A stretch of 64,000 nt of DNA from Ruaniaceae bacterium KH17 (lineage in GTDB: Bacteria; Actinomycetota; Actinomycetes; Actinomycetales; Actinomycetaceae). The notes below the pieces were generated by a model. The model did not search any database. It saw only the letters and a list, made by a program, of their open reading frames with translations, and was not told the origin of the DNA. This document shows positions 52,861 to 62,432 of this stretch, in pieces. Each line of letters opens with the position of its first letter. Position 1 is the stretch's first letter. The position numbers were made by a program, and so were the translations under genes. The stretch covers positions 1 to 64,000 of the forward strand of contig FZQV01000010.1 of NCBI GenBank assembly GCA_900199505.1, written 5' to 3'.

Positions 52861-54219
52861 TTACAGCAGGATCAGGCCGAGTACCCATACCGTTGCGAAC
52901 GCCGCAATACCCTCGATACCGGAAGCCACGGTCAGCGTCTTGTACGCCGTTGCCACAGGAATCCGGCTGAGCTGCGAGCAGACCCAGAAGTAGGAGTCGT
53001 TCGCGTGCGAAACCACCATGGAACCCGCACCAATCGCGAGCACGGTGAGTACCATCCCGATCTCAGAATCGAGACCCATTGAGGGCAGTAGCGGCTGCAT
53101 CATGGCAGACGTGGTGACGAGTGAGACTGTCGAGGAGCCCTGCGCCGTCTTGAGTGCGGCAGCGATCAGGAACGGAGCCACCAGACCGAGGCCGAGCGAA
53201 CTGAGACCCTCTGCAAGGAAATCGGTGAGCTTGGAGCCACCGAGGATCGAGCCGAATGCGGCGCCCGCGCCCGTGATGAAGATGATCGGTCCGGAAACGT
53301 TGATCGCAGTCGCGATCTGCTTGTTGAACTGCTCAAGCTTTCCGTTGCCACGAAGAAGCGTGACCGCGGCACCGGTACCCAGCAAGAGGGCGATCAGCGG
53401 CGTTCCGAGGAAGATGATCAGCGTGGTCACAAAACCACCACCAAACGGCTGGCTCGGCAGTTTCGCGATTGAGGAGAGCATAATCAGGATGAGCGGGATG
53501 AGGATCGGAAGGAAGGACGCGAGGGTCCCAGGAAGCTTGCCATAGCTTGCGCGCAACTCCTCATATGCCTTGTCATCGTCCGAACCATTCTGCGGCGGCA
53601 GCAGCGGCAGATCGCTGTGCGAGAAGCGCGACGCGTAGAACAGACCCGCCATCGCCGCAACGAGTGCAACGGGCAGGCCTACCATCAGAAGGAAGCCGAG
53701 GTTGTGAGAGATACCGATGTTCTCGGCAGCGGCAAGCGGACCAGGTGTGGGTGGCACCAGCGTGTGGGTGGCGTAGAGGCCCGTCATCAGCGCCACACCG
53801 GTCGCAATGTGCGAGACACCGGTCTTCACGGTGATCGCCTTGCGAAGCGAGTTCAGGATGATGAAGCCCGAGTCGCAAAACACCGGAATCGAGACGATGT
53901 ATCCCACAAGGGACATTGTGAGGTTTGGAAACCTTGGACCGAGGATCCGGACCAGGAAGTCCGCCATCGAGATCGCGGCACCAGAGCGCTCGAGGATCGT
54001 GCCGAGCATCGTTCCCACGAGGATCACGAGACCGATGTTTCCGATTGTTCGGCCAAACGAATCCGTGATGGTCGTGACCACTTCACCCATCGGGATTGAG
54101 TACGCGAACGCGGCGACAAACGCGGCGCCCAGCAGTGCTAGAAGCGGGCTTACCTTCCACTTCGCCGTGACGACAACGATGCCGATCACGATGACGATGA
54201 GAACTATCAGTTCATACAT
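52861..54219 (-). CDS. gntP: GntP-family gluconate/organic acid permease
   Basis: A 452-residue GntP-type transporter with many membrane helices and signature segments: VTAKWKVSPLLALLGAAFVA, LVPPTPGPLAAAENIGI and SHANDSYFWVCSQL. It follows glycerate kinase on the same strand, so the likely substrate is glycerate or a related hydroxy acid rather than gluconate. Confidence 0.9.
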   Translation of the reverse strand: MYELIVLIVIVIGIVVVTAKWKVSPLLALLGAAFVAAFAYSIPMGEVVTTITDSFGRTIGNIGLVILVGTMLGTILERSGAAISMADFLVRILGPRFPNLTMSLVGYIVSIPVFCDSGFIILNSLRKAITVKTGVSHIATGVALMTGLYATHTLVPPTPGPLAAAENIGISHNLGFLLMVGLPVALVAAMAGLFYASRFSHSDLPLLPPQNGSDDDKAYEELRASYGKLPGTLASFLPILIPLILIMLSSIAKLPSQPFGGGFVTTLIIFLGTPLIALLLGTGAAVTLLRGNGKLEQFNKQIATAINVSGPIIFITGAGAAFGSILGGSKLTDFLAEGLSSLGLGLVAPFLIAAALKTAQGSSTVSLVTTSAMMQPLLPSMGLDSEIGMVLTVLAIGAGSMVVSHANDSYFWVCSQLSRIPVATAYKTLTVASGIEGIAAFATVWVLGLILL

Positions 54220-54259
54220 TGCGGGTCCATTTCTTCATTGAGGGGATCTTGCAAGGGTC

Positions 54260-55426
54260 TCAGGGGAGGAAGAGGAGCCGCCCCACCTGGTAGGAGGCCC
54301 ATTCGAGGTGAGCAGCAGTCTCCGGAGCGATATCTTCAAGTAGCCCCGGGCCCCGGCAGAGTGAGAATGCGGCCGTGACACCGCTGCGCGCCATGGTCTC
54401 GTTGTCAACGGTCACGCTTCCCGCGATCACCACCAGAGGCGTGCCGGAGGGAGTCAGTTGGCGAACCCCGTGGATCACCTTGCCGTCGAGCGATTGCGTA
54501 TCGAATCGGCCCTCGCCCGTCACGACGAGATCGGCCTCAGCCACGAGTTCAGCTGCATTGAGCGCCTGGCTCACCATCTCCCAACCGGGGACGAGCTCGG
54601 CGTCGAAGAAGCTGTAGAGAAGCAACGCAAGACCTCCGGCCGCACCGAGTCCCGGCAGATCTCCAACCGGCCTCCCACCTGATCTCTCCACCACATCAGC
54701 GAGGCGAGTAAGGCAGAGATCGAGATGCTCGACGTCCTCCGGGCTCGCACCTTTCTGCGGGCCGAAGACGTGAGCGGCGCCGTGCGTTCCGGTCAGCGGA
54801 TTCGTGACGTCCGTGGCTACTCGCCAGCGCACGTTTCGGACACGCTCATCGAGGCGAGAGAAGTCGATAGTCTCCAAGTCATGCAGTGAGCCACCGCCAT
54901 CAGCGATATCATGCCCCTCTGCATCGAGGAAGCGCGCGCCCAGCTCACGTAGTAGGCCAGCCCCACCATCGGTCGTGGCGGATCCGCCGATAGCCAGTAG
55001 CACCTCCCCCACACCACGATCGAGTGCCGCTCGAACGATCTGGCCAACTCCGCGAGTCGTAGCCTCCCGTGGCCGCAATGGAAGATCGCTGACGGCGGCG
55101 AGTCCGTTCGCTTGGGCCGCCTCGATGAAGCCAATCTCGCCATCGGGCGAGACGGCAAAGCGTGCTACCGCGGGCCGGCCTATCGCATCGGTAGCCGCGC
55201 AGCTGAGCGCCTCCGTACCCCACGAGGCGAGTACTGCATCGAGTGTGCCCTCACCGCCATCGGCGAAAGGCAACTCGGAGATGGTCAGATCACAGTCACG
55301 ATCTGCGGCAGCACGGGCGAGCCCTTCAGCGATCGCAGTAGCCGCTTCCTTTGCTGAGAGAGTTCCCTTCAACGAATCGGGAATGACCACCACTCGTATG
55401 GGACGACCAAGGACAACGCTGTGCAT
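54260..55426 (-). CDS. Glycerate 2-kinase (GarK/GlxK family)
   Basis: A 388-residue kinase with the N-terminal PDSLKGTLSAKEAA, FADGGEGTLDA, IGGSATTDGGAGLLRELGA and the C-terminal TGEGRFDTQSLDGKV motifs, all diagnostic for glycerate kinase type 1. It phosphorylates glycerate for entry into glycolysis, working with the GntP permease downstream. TAACGT (55433-55438, minus strand) six bases before the ATG suggests a leaderless mRNA. Confidence 0.93.
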   Translation of the reverse strand: MHSVVLGRPIRVVVIPDSLKGTLSAKEAATAIAEGLARAAADRDCDLTISELPFADGGEGTLDAVLASWGTEALSCAATDAIGRPAVARFAVSPDGEIGFIEAAQANGLAAVSDLPLRPREATTRGVGQIVRAALDRGVGEVLLAIGGSATTDGGAGLLRELGARFLDAEGHDIADGGGSLHDLETIDFSRLDERVRNVRWRVATDVTNPLTGTHGAAHVFGPQKGASPEDVEHLDLCLTRLADVVERSGGRPVGDLPGLGAAGGLALLLYSFFDAELVPGWEMVSQALNAAELVAEADLVVTGEGRFDTQSLDGKVIHGVRQLTPSGTPLVVIAGSVTVDNETMARSGVTAAFSLCRGPGLLEDIAPETAAHLEWASYQVGRLLFLP

Positions 55427-55489
55427 ACGAGGACGTTATGCCACTGCGAACCCCGCGAACTACGTGGATTCTGCACTGAATTGACCAGT

Positions 55490-56581
55490 CTATGAAGCGT
55501 CAAATATGTGCAGATCGCCCATCGCGGCGCGCGCGTAGATGCTGAGCAGCAACTCGGCGAGCTCATCTCCCACCCGCGGATCGGCTCCCGTGCGCAACTG
55601 AATCTGGTCCATTCGCTGAGTGAAGGTGTTGCGGTGGACGTAGAGTTCCTTCGCCGCGGCATGAGCTGACGAGTGCTGCCCGAGCGTGAGCACTGTCCGG
55701 CAGTGTTCCGGCGAGAGCTCGGCGACCCTCCGCGCGAGCCTGGCGAGGCTCCTCGGCGGCATGTGCGCGATCGCCTCGGCGATGCCCCACTGCCACACTC
55801 CCCTACTCGCGCGGCCCTGCTCGATCGCCAGAGTGGGGAAGAGCCCGGGGTACAAACACGCCCGGCGGAGCATGACGGCGTCGGCCTCGAGCTGGGCGAT
55901 TGTCTCCGTCTCTTGGGACGCGATCAATCGGGAACCGGCACGCCTCTTCACATATGCACCGGCCCCCACAACCGACCACTCGGCACCGTAGAGTTCGGTC
56001 GAGACCACGCCGGGACGGCGGTTCCAGCCGTATCCGCTTCGAACCTTCGGAGGAATCGGCGCCCTTCACTGGAAGCAGCGCCACGGAAATGCTCCACGGC
56101 GCCGCGACGCCGAGTTCGATGATCCGCTCTTTCAGTGTCTCGTGCTCGGCGGCACCCGAACTCAGTGAAGCGATAAAGTCTCGCGCGAGTGCGTCCCTGT
56201 GCAAATCGTCATCGGCCTGTCGCTCCTGCGCAAGAAGGAGCTCAACGGTCAACGCGATCACCTGGGCGATCGGCTCAACCTCCTCGGGAATTCCAGTAAG
56301 CCCGACGACGCCACGCACGGCACCGTCATGCCAGAGCGGAATGTTCACGCCCGGCCGCACACCAGAGGCGCCATCCCGTCGTCTGATCACCACCGGGGTC
56401 TCCCCCTGGACTGCCTTCAACGCGCCGGCGTGATGCGTCCCCACCCGTGACGGATCGACAGCGGCAATGATGACACCGGGCGCGTCCATGATGTTGACGT
56501 TGTGGTAACCGTGGGCGTAATCGTGTCGATTACTCGGCGCGCCATCTCGCGCGTGATCAGATCCGAACCCCGGTGTCCCAT
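55490..56581 (-). pseudogene. cdaR: CdaR-type sugar-diacid regulator with two frameshifts
   Basis: The segments line up in order on the minus strand but in different frames. From ATG 56581, ITREMARRVIDTIT is in one frame; near 56505-56515 the frame must change to read GYHNVNIMDAPGVIIAAVDPS and on to LLPVKGADSSEG; near 56040-56055 it changes again to give RRPGVVSTELYGAEWSVVGA and a C-terminal PucR HTH (AAAKELYVHRNTFTQRM). Together they form a full CdaR protein with a diacid-sensing domain. Either the gene is dead or the assembly carries indels. It lies upstream of the glycerate kinase-GntP genes it would control. Confidence 0.8.
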
Positions 56582-56655
56582 GATTCTTTACGCTATCAGG
56601 ATTGCCGTGGCCTCTGCTCCGGCCTTCGGCCTAGGCTCAAGCCTGCTTCAGATTG

Positions 56656-57840
56656 CTAGCCGCCGGAGACGTCCAGTTCGGCGGCCTCGATCCGCTCCCG
56701 TTCGCTCTGGGAGAGACACGGCGATTCCAGCCAACCATCTGGAAGCCGGGGAGTCTTCTCGCCACCGCCGCGGCCACGGCGGCCCTCGGCGTCGTCGGGA
56801 AAGGGTTGCTCAAGATCCAGTGCCCCGAGCAGTTCCGTGAGCTCCTCGAGCGATGACACCCGCGCGAGATCGTGCCGGGAGTCCCCGCCCACGCGGTAGC
56901 CCTTCAAGTACCAGGCCACGTGCTTGCGCAGCTCGCGCACGCCCTTCAACTCGTCCTCGAAGTGCTCGGACATGAGTTCGGCGTGGCGTTGCATCGCGGC
57001 TGCCACCTCGCCGAGCGTGGGGCGCACGCGCACCGAGCGCCCGTGGAAGGCAGAGACCACATCCGTGAAGAGCCACGGCCTGCCCTGGCAGCCCCGCCCG
57101 ATCACGACGCCGTCACAACCGGTCCGCTCCATCATCTCCAGCGCGTCCTCGGCGGACCAGATGTCACCGTTGCCGAGTACGGGAATGTCATCGCCGAGCT
57201 CATTCTTCAGCCGCGAGATTGCCTCCCAGCGGGCATCGCCCGAGTAGTGCTGTGCGGCGGTGCGGGCATGCAGCGCCACCGCGGCCACTCCGGCATTCTT
57301 CGCAATCCGCCCCGCGTCGAGATACGTCATGTGGGCATCGTCGATACCCATGCGCATCTTGACGGTCACGGGCACGTCCCCCGCCGCCACAACGGCGCCC
57401 TGCACAATCGCCTCGAACAGGTCCCGCTTCCAGGGCAAGGCCGCTCCCCCGCCCTTACGGGTGACCTTGGGTGCCGGGCAGCCGAAGTTGAGGTCGATGT
57501 GATCGGCCCGATCCTCGCCCACCAGGATTCTGACGGCCGCGGCGACCGTTGCCGGGTCCACGCCGTAGAGCTGGATTGAGCGAACCGGATCACCCACGTC
57601 CGGCTCGATCATTTTCATGGTCACCGGCGTGCGCTCCACGAGCGCACGCGAGGTGATCATCTCGGTGACATACAACCCCGAAGGGCCCACTAACTCACCG
57701 TTTGCGGCGGGCACCACATCGCCCGCGTCCAGCCCGGCTTCACCAGACTCCCGGCAAAGTCGTCGAAACGGCGGATTGGTAACACCAGCCATCGGCGCGA
57801 GGACCACGGGGGTGCCGAGGCGCACGGTGCCGAATCTCAT
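56656..57840 (-). CDS. dusB: tRNA-dihydrouridine synthase B
   Basis: A 394-residue TIM-barrel flavoprotein: VLAPMAGVTNPPFRRL at the N-terminus, DLNFGCPAPKVTRKGGGAAL with the catalytic Cys, and PVLGNGDIWSAEDALEMM and GRGCQGRPWLF. It reduces uridines in tRNA. Its start overlaps the stop of the YibE/F gene by four bases, so the two are cotranscribed. Confidence 0.94.
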   Translation of the reverse strand: MRFGTVRLGTPVVLAPMAGVTNPPFRRLCRESGEAGLDAGDVVPAANGELVGPSGLYVTEMITSRALVERTPVTMKMIEPDVGDPVRSIQLYGVDPATVAAAVRILVGEDRADHIDLNFGCPAPKVTRKGGGAALPWKRDLFEAIVQGAVVAAGDVPVTVKMRMGIDDAHMTYLDAGRIAKNAGVAAVALHARTAAQHYSGDARWEAISRLKNELGDDIPVLGNGDIWSAEDALEMMERTGCDGVVIGRGCQGRPWLFTDVVSAFHGRSVRVRPTLGEVAAAMQRHAELMSEHFEDELKGVRELRKHVAWYLKGYRVGGDSRHDLARVSSLEELTELLGALDLEQPFPDDAEGRRGRGGGEKTPRLPDGWLESPCLSQSERERIEAAELDVSGG

Positions 57841-59033
57841 CCGGTCACCTCCGCACTCCGAGCACCGCTCACGGGAACCAGCCCGGCCGCCAGTGCTGTC
57901 GTGAATGGAATCGCGAGGATGAGGCCAATTGAGGCAACCAGCGTCCGCACGATCTCCTCGGCGATCTCGGTCAGCAGCAGGAACTCAGGCACGGTCGAGT
58001 TGAACGTCATCACCACCAGGAGAGTCCCCAGGATGCCGCCCACATATGCAAATGCGAGTGTGTAAATGGTCGAGGCAATGTGGTCCCGTCCGATCCGCAT
58101 TCCGCCGGCGAAGAGCCGCGCCTTCGAGAGCGAAGGATTCGCCGCGTGTAGCTCCCACACTGCGGAGGCCTGGGTAATCGTCACGTCGTTGAGGGCTCCC
58201 AGAGCCGAGATCACAAGACCGCACAGCAGCAGGTGCCGCATATTGAGGCCCGGGAAGTAGCTGAGAGTGAGGAGCGCGTCTTCCGATTGCGCGCCGGTCA
58301 GGTTCGCCCAGTCGAGCGCACCAGCACCAAGCAGAACGGTGACGGCCACGCCGGCAAAAGTACCTAGTACCGCCGTCGTTGTCCGTATCGAGACCCCATG
58401 GGCGAGATACACGGCCAGCAGGAGCATCGCGCCACTGCCCACCATCACGACGAGGAGCGGTGACCTCCCCGCCATGATTGCGGGCAGGATGAATGCAAAG
58501 ATCACCCCGAGGCACGCAATCAGGCCGCCCACTGCGGCAAGGCCTTTGAAACGTGCGACGGCGAACACGACCAGCAGGTAGACGATGCTGAGCGCGATCA
58601 TGGGAACGTCGCGATGGAAGTCCCAGAATGTGTATGGGACACCGGTGGCGAGCGCATCCGGGTTGAATAGCACCACGATTCGATCGCCCACGGAGAGCCC
58701 GTTATCCACGATCTCGAACGGCACGTGGACGGGCACTTCCTCGCCTTCGCCGACGCCGTTCAGAAGCTCGACCATCACGGCGTTGCCGATCATGGCGTTC
58801 AGCTCGTCCGTTTCGTCAACGGGCTCGATCGAGAGCACTCGTGCGCTCTGCAGTCCATAACCGTTGGCGAGCCGCTCGTTCTGGCCGACGGGGGTCTCGC
58901 CTCGCGGCCAGAGTAGGAGCATGCCGATGACGGTGGCGATCACCAGCGGGATCGTCACCCATGCCAGCACGGAGCGCACCCGCCGCCTCTCGGCGGCGGG
59001 TAGTTCGATCTGCTCGCCGTGACTGTGACCCAA
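57837..59033 (-). CDS. YibE/F-family membrane protein
   Basis: A 398-residue protein with an N-terminal helix, an extracytoplasmic beta-rich part (VLSIEPVDETDELNAM), and about seven further helices including the family block LGALNDVTITQASAVWEL. Function is unknown. It starts five bases after the glyS stop and overlaps dusB, placing it in a glyS-yibE-dusB run on the minus strand. Confidence 0.86.
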   Translation of the reverse strand: MGHSHGEQIELPAAERRRVRSVLAWVTIPLVIATVIGMLLLWPRGETPVGQNERLANGYGLQSARVLSIEPVDETDELNAMIGNAVMVELLNGVGEGEEVPVHVPFEIVDNGLSVGDRIVVLFNPDALATGVPYTFWDFHRDVPMIALSIVYLLVVFAVARFKGLAAVGGLIACLGVIFAFILPAIMAGRSPLLVVMVGSGAMLLLAVYLAHGVSIRTTTAVLGTFAGVAVTVLLGAGALDWANLTGAQSEDALLTLSYFPGLNMRHLLLCGLVISALGALNDVTITQASAVWELHAANPSLSKARLFAGGMRIGRDHIASTIYTLAFAYVGGILGTLLVVMTFNSTVPEFLLLTEIAEEIVRTLVASIGLILAIPFTTALAAGLVPVSGARSAEVTG

Positions 59034-59038
59034 GGTGC

Positions 59039-60421
59039 CTAGCAGCCCGGGAGGCGCTCGGCCAGGTACGCGCGCACGGCATCGATCGGCACGCGCTCCT
59101 GGGTCATCGTGTCACGATCGCGCACGGTCACGGCATTGTCCTCGAGCGAGTCGAAGTCCACCGTGACGCAGTACGGGGTGCCGATCTCGTCCTGGCGACG
59201 GTAGCGGCGTCCCACGGCGCCCGCGTCATCGAACTCCACGTTCCAGTACTGACGCAGATCTGCGGCGAGTTCACGCGCAACCGGCGAGAGCTCCGCCGAA
59301 CGTGACAACGGCAGCACCGCAGCCTTCACCGGCGCCAGCCGCGGGTCCAGCTTCAGCCACGTGCGCGTGTCCGTACCACCTTTCGTGTTCGGCGCCTCAT
59401 CCTCGCGGTAGGCGTCCACGAGGAAGGCCATCAGTGAACGGGTGAGTCCCGCCGCCGGCTCGATCACGTAGGGAACCCAGCGCTCGTTCTTGGTCTGGTC
59501 GAAGTACGAAAGGTCCTTGCCGGAGTGCTCGGAGTGCGTGGTGAGGTCAAAGTCCGTGCGGTTCGCGACGCCCTCGAGCTCGCCCCACTCCGAACCTTGG
59601 AAACCGAAGCGGTACTCGATGTCCACGGTGCGCTTCGAGTAGTGCGAGAGCTTCTCCTGCGGGTGCTCATAGTGGCGCAGGTTGTCGCGGTCGATTCCGT
59701 ACTGTACGTACCAGTCGGTGCGGTTCGCGAGCCAGTACTCGTGCCACTCCTCGTCCGTGCCGGGTTCCACGAAGAACTCCATCTCCATCTGCTCGAACTC
59801 GCGGGTGCGGAAGATGAAGTTGCCGGGCGTGATCTCGTTGCGGAAGGACTTCCCCACCTGGCCGATACCAAACGGCGGCTTCTTGCGCGCCGAGGTCATG
59901 ACGTTCGCGAAGTTCACGAAGATGCCCTGCGCGGTCTCGGGCCGCAGGTAGTGCATGCCGGACTCGTCTTCGGTGACACCGAGGTAGGTCTTCAGCAGGC
60001 CGTTGAACATGCGCGGCTCGGTCCACTGGCCGCGGCTACCGCAGTTCGGGCATGTAATCTCGGCCATGCCACCCTCGGGCGCGCGGCCCTTCTTCTCCTC
60101 GAACTCCTCGAGCATGGTGTCTTCGCGGAACCGCTTGTGACAGGAGAGGCACTCAACGAGCGGGTCCACAAAGGCCTTCACGTGACCGCTTGCGTTCCAG
60201 ACCGCCGTCGGGAGGATCACGGACGAATCGAGGCCGACGACGTCGTCCCGGCTCGTGACCATCCAGCGCCACCAGGCCTTCTTGATGTTCTCCTTCAGCT
60301 CGACGCCGAGGGGCCCGTAGTCCCACGCGGAGCGGGTACCGCCGTAGATCTCACCGCAGGGGTAGACGAATCCGCGGCGCTTGGCGAGCGCGATGACCTT
60401 GTCCAGGGCAGATTGAGACAT
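59039..60421 (-). CDS. glyS: Glycyl-tRNA synthetase (homodimeric, class II)
   Basis: A 460-residue enzyme with the bacterial/archaeal-type dimeric GlyRS pattern: [20 protein letters not shown] at the N-terminus, a FRETAQ-like block [13 protein letters not shown], motif 2 [20 protein letters not shown] and a C-terminal anticodon-binding domain with RDQDE-type residues. A TAGCCT box (60491-60496, minus strand) is a likely -10. The leader shows no T-box features. It is divergent from zur, as in mycobacteria. Confidence 0.95.
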   Translation of the reverse strand: MSQSALDKVIALAKRRGFVYPCGEIYGGTRSAWDYGPLGVELKENIKKAWWRWMVTSRDDVVGLDSSVILPTAVWNASGHVKAFVDPLVECLSCHKRFREDTMLEEFEEKKGRAPEGGMAEITCPNCGSRGQWTEPRMFNGLLKTYLGVTEDESGMHYLRPETAQGIFVNFANVMTSARKKPPFGIGQVGKSFRNEITPGNFIFRTREFEQMEMEFFVEPGTDEEWHEYWLANRTDWYVQYGIDRDNLRHYEHPQEKLSHYSKRTVDIEYRFGFQGSEWGELEGVANRTDFDLTTHSEHSGKDLSYFDQTKNERWVPYVIEPAAGLTRSLMAFLVDAYREDEAPNTKGGTDTRTWLKLDPRLAPVKAAVLPLSRSAELSPVARELAADLRQYWNVEFDDAGAVGRRYRRQDEIGTPYCVTVDFDSLEDNAVTVRDRDTMTQERVPIDAVRAYLAERLPGC

Positions 60422-60544
60422 TCAGTGGTTCCTTTGTGTTCGTTCGCCGCACCTGGCTGGCGCGGCGTCCGCGCATTCGGCGGCCCCCCAAGGCTACCCG
60501 CTTTGCACGGGAGACAACGAAAGGCACTATCTGACACATCGCGC

Positions 60545-60550
60545 TAGAAT
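60545..60550 (+). promoter_or_regulatory. -10 box (TAGAAT) of zur
   Basis: TAGAAT gives a transcription start near 60557 and a leader of about 20 bases containing GGAGGG, the ribosome-binding site used by GTG 60578. Confidence 0.5.
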
Positions 60551-60577
60551 GTGGCAAAACCTCCGGAGGGAACAAGT

Positions 60578-60967
60578 GTGCAACGAATGACTCGGCAGAA
60601 GGCCGCCGTGCGGTCGATTCTGGACGAGCTTGACGGCTTCCACTCCGCGCAAGAGATCCACGAGATGCTTGCCGAGAAGGGAGATCGCGTGGGCCTCGCA
60701 ACGGTCTACCGCAACCTCCAGCAACTCGCCGAGTCCGGCGATGTCGACGTGCTTCGGATGGGCGATGAGCACGTGTATCGTGCCTGCGAGCCGCATCATC
60801 ACCACCACCTCCTGTGCCGGGCGTGCGGCCGCACCGCGGAACTCTCCGAAGACGAGGTGGATGAGTGGCTCCGCGCCGTCACCACCCGCCACGGTTTCAC
60901 CATGACCAACCACAGCCTCGAACTCGTGGGGCTCTGCACCGATTGCGCGAAGGAATCCCGCACATGA
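60578..60967 (+). CDS. zur: Fur-family zinc uptake regulator
   Basis: About 129 residues: winged helix RMTRQKAAVRSILDELDGF and GLATVYRNLQQLAESG, then a metal-rich C-terminal half with EPHHHHHLLCRACG and LCTDCAKE (two CxxC motifs of the structural zinc site). The location beside glyS is the usual actinobacterial zur/furB context. GTG 60578 is seven bases after GGAGG; GTG 60551 has no ribosome-binding site. It should repress zinc uptake genes when zinc is plentiful. Confidence 0.9.
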   Translation: MQRMTRQKAAVRSILDELDGFHSAQEIHEMLAEKGDRVGLATVYRNLQQLAESGDVDVLRMGDEHVYRACEPHHHHHLLCRACGRTAELSEDEVDEWLRAVTTRHGFTMTNHSLELVGLCTDCAKESRT

Positions 60968-61539
60968 TGGACTTCATTCATAACGGCCCCTTCGCGGCGG
61001 TGTACATCTTCTTGCTCTGCGTCGTGTTCTGCCGCGCACAGGGCACCTACTGGCTCGGCCGCTGGGGCGCAAAGCTCGCGATCGAGCGAGTGAAGCCGAA
61101 GAGCGCGTTCGGGCAGAAGGCGCAGGCCTGGCTCGACTCCGGTGCAAGCGATTCGGGAATCCGGGCTTTGCACCGCTGGGGCCTGATCGTGCTTCCGTTC
61201 TCCTTCCTCACCGTAGGCTTCCAGACGGCGGTGAACGCCGGAGCTGGCCTGATTCGCATCTCGTGGCGCAAGTACACGTTCGCGATGTTCTTCGGATGCC
61301 TCGCCTGGGCGCTGATCTACTCGACCATTGGCTTCGCGGTGTGGGGCGCGGCGCTCTCCGCCGCTGCCGGATCGCCCTGGGGCATTGCCGCGACTGTTGC
61401 ATTCGTGAGTATCTTCGGCGCCACGATGTGGATCTCACGTCGCCGCAAGCGCCTCGAGACCGAGCCGCTGCCCGCTGACGTGGAGGTGCCTGCAGACGAG
61501 ATCACAATCGTCGTCCGCGAGGACGCTCCCGAGCTCTAG
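60964..61539 (+). CDS. VTT/DedA-like membrane protein
   Basis: A 191-residue protein with about four to five membrane segments. The block RAQGTYWLGRWGAKLA resembles the DedA/VTT signature, and a second hydrophobic block runs from ALHRWGLIVLPFSFL to the WALIYSTIGFAVWG region; an acidic cytoplasmic tail follows. Such proteins are lipid scramblase-like. ATG 60964 overlaps the zur stop. The stop overlaps the convergent metallopeptidase gene by four bases. Confidence 0.75.
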   Translation: MMDFIHNGPFAAVYIFLLCVVFCRAQGTYWLGRWGAKLAIERVKPKSAFGQKAQAWLDSGASDSGIRALHRWGLIVLPFSFLTVGFQTAVNAGAGLIRISWRKYTFAMFFGCLAWALIYSTIGFAVWGAALSAAAGSPWGIAATVAFVSIFGATMWISRRRKRLETEPLPADVEVPADEITIVVREDAPEL

Positions 61540-62417
61540 AGGTTGCTACCCGATACGTTGAAGGTGTCGCAGCTGCCGACGCCGTTTTGATAACCGGTGG
61601 CAAACCAGCGCTGGCGCTGCTCGCTCGAACCGTGCGAGAACGACTCAGGATTCACACGCATACCGCTCATCTGCTGAATGTGGTCATCCCCCACGGCCGC
61701 AGCGGCATTGAGCGCATCGCGGAGTTCTGTCTCGGTGGGCGCAATCAGGTAGGGCTGGCCGTTTGCGTCATACGTCTCGGTCATCTCGCCGATAAACGCA
61801 CCGGCGAAGCAGTCCGCCTGCAACTCGATCCGTACGCCGTTGCTCGCGGCACCCGTGCCGTTATTCGGGTACTTGCCCATGATGCCGGTGATGTTCTGAA
61901 TGTGGTGCCCCCACTCGTGCGCCACGATGTAGACCTGCGCCAGCTGCTGCGCCGAGGCCCCGTATTGCTGACGGAGTAGGTCGAAGAACGTGGGATCCAC
62001 GTAGATGCCCTCATCCGAGGGGCAGTAGAACGGCCCGACGGCGTTCGAGGCAGTTCCGCAGGCACTCTGGGTTGCGCCGTCCACGATGATCGGAGTCGGC
62101 GCACGGTACCCCTCCATTTGCTCATCCCAGTACGCGTCCAGCGCGAGCGTGATGGCCGCAACTCGGCAGGCGTCGTCTTCGTTGGCGTCCGCGCCCGTCA
62201 GGCACGAGTCGAGCGAGCTCTCGGAGCCCGAGCCGTCGCTTGCCGCACCGCCACCAGTTAGGCCAGGAATCAGGCCCGTGAGATCGGTGCCGCTGAACAT
62301 ACTGAACAAGAGGACCAAGACACCCACGATACCGACGCCGCCACCCACCTTTGCGGCGCCGCCACCGCGGCGCTTCGCGCGCGTGTTGGAAACGTCCGCG
62401 TTCGGATTAAAGGTCAT
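61536..62417 (-). CDS. YpfJ-type neutral zinc metallopeptidase
   Basis: A 293-residue membrane-anchored protein: a short basic cytoplasmic N-terminus (AKRRGGGAAK), one membrane helix (VGIVGVLVLLFSMF), a Gly/Ser linker, then the catalytic domain with VAHEWGHHIQ (HExxH zinc site), IELQADCFAG (third ligand region) and SFSHGSSEQR. The protease would face the outside. It is convergent with the VTT gene and 15 bases from uppS. The substrate is unknown. Confidence 0.9.
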   Translation of the reverse strand: MTFNPNADVSNTRAKRRGGGAAKVGGGVGIVGVLVLLFSMFSGTDLTGLIPGLTGGGAASDGSGSESSLDSCLTGADANEDDACRVAAITLALDAYWDEQMEGYRAPTPIIVDGATQSACGTASNAVGPFYCPSDEGIYVDPTFFDLLRQQYGASAQQLAQVYIVAHEWGHHIQNITGIMGKYPNNGTGAASNGVRIELQADCFAGAFIGEMTETYDANGQPYLIAPTETELRDALNAAAAVGDDHIQQMSGMRVNPESFSHGSSEQRQRWFATGYQNGVGSCDTFNVSGSNL

Positions 62418-62432
62418 GGGTGAAGAGTACCG

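Noticed and set aside
60422-60544. T-box riboswitch before glyS
   Set aside because: The leader is short and shows no T-box sequence or stem I; only a -10-like box is visible.
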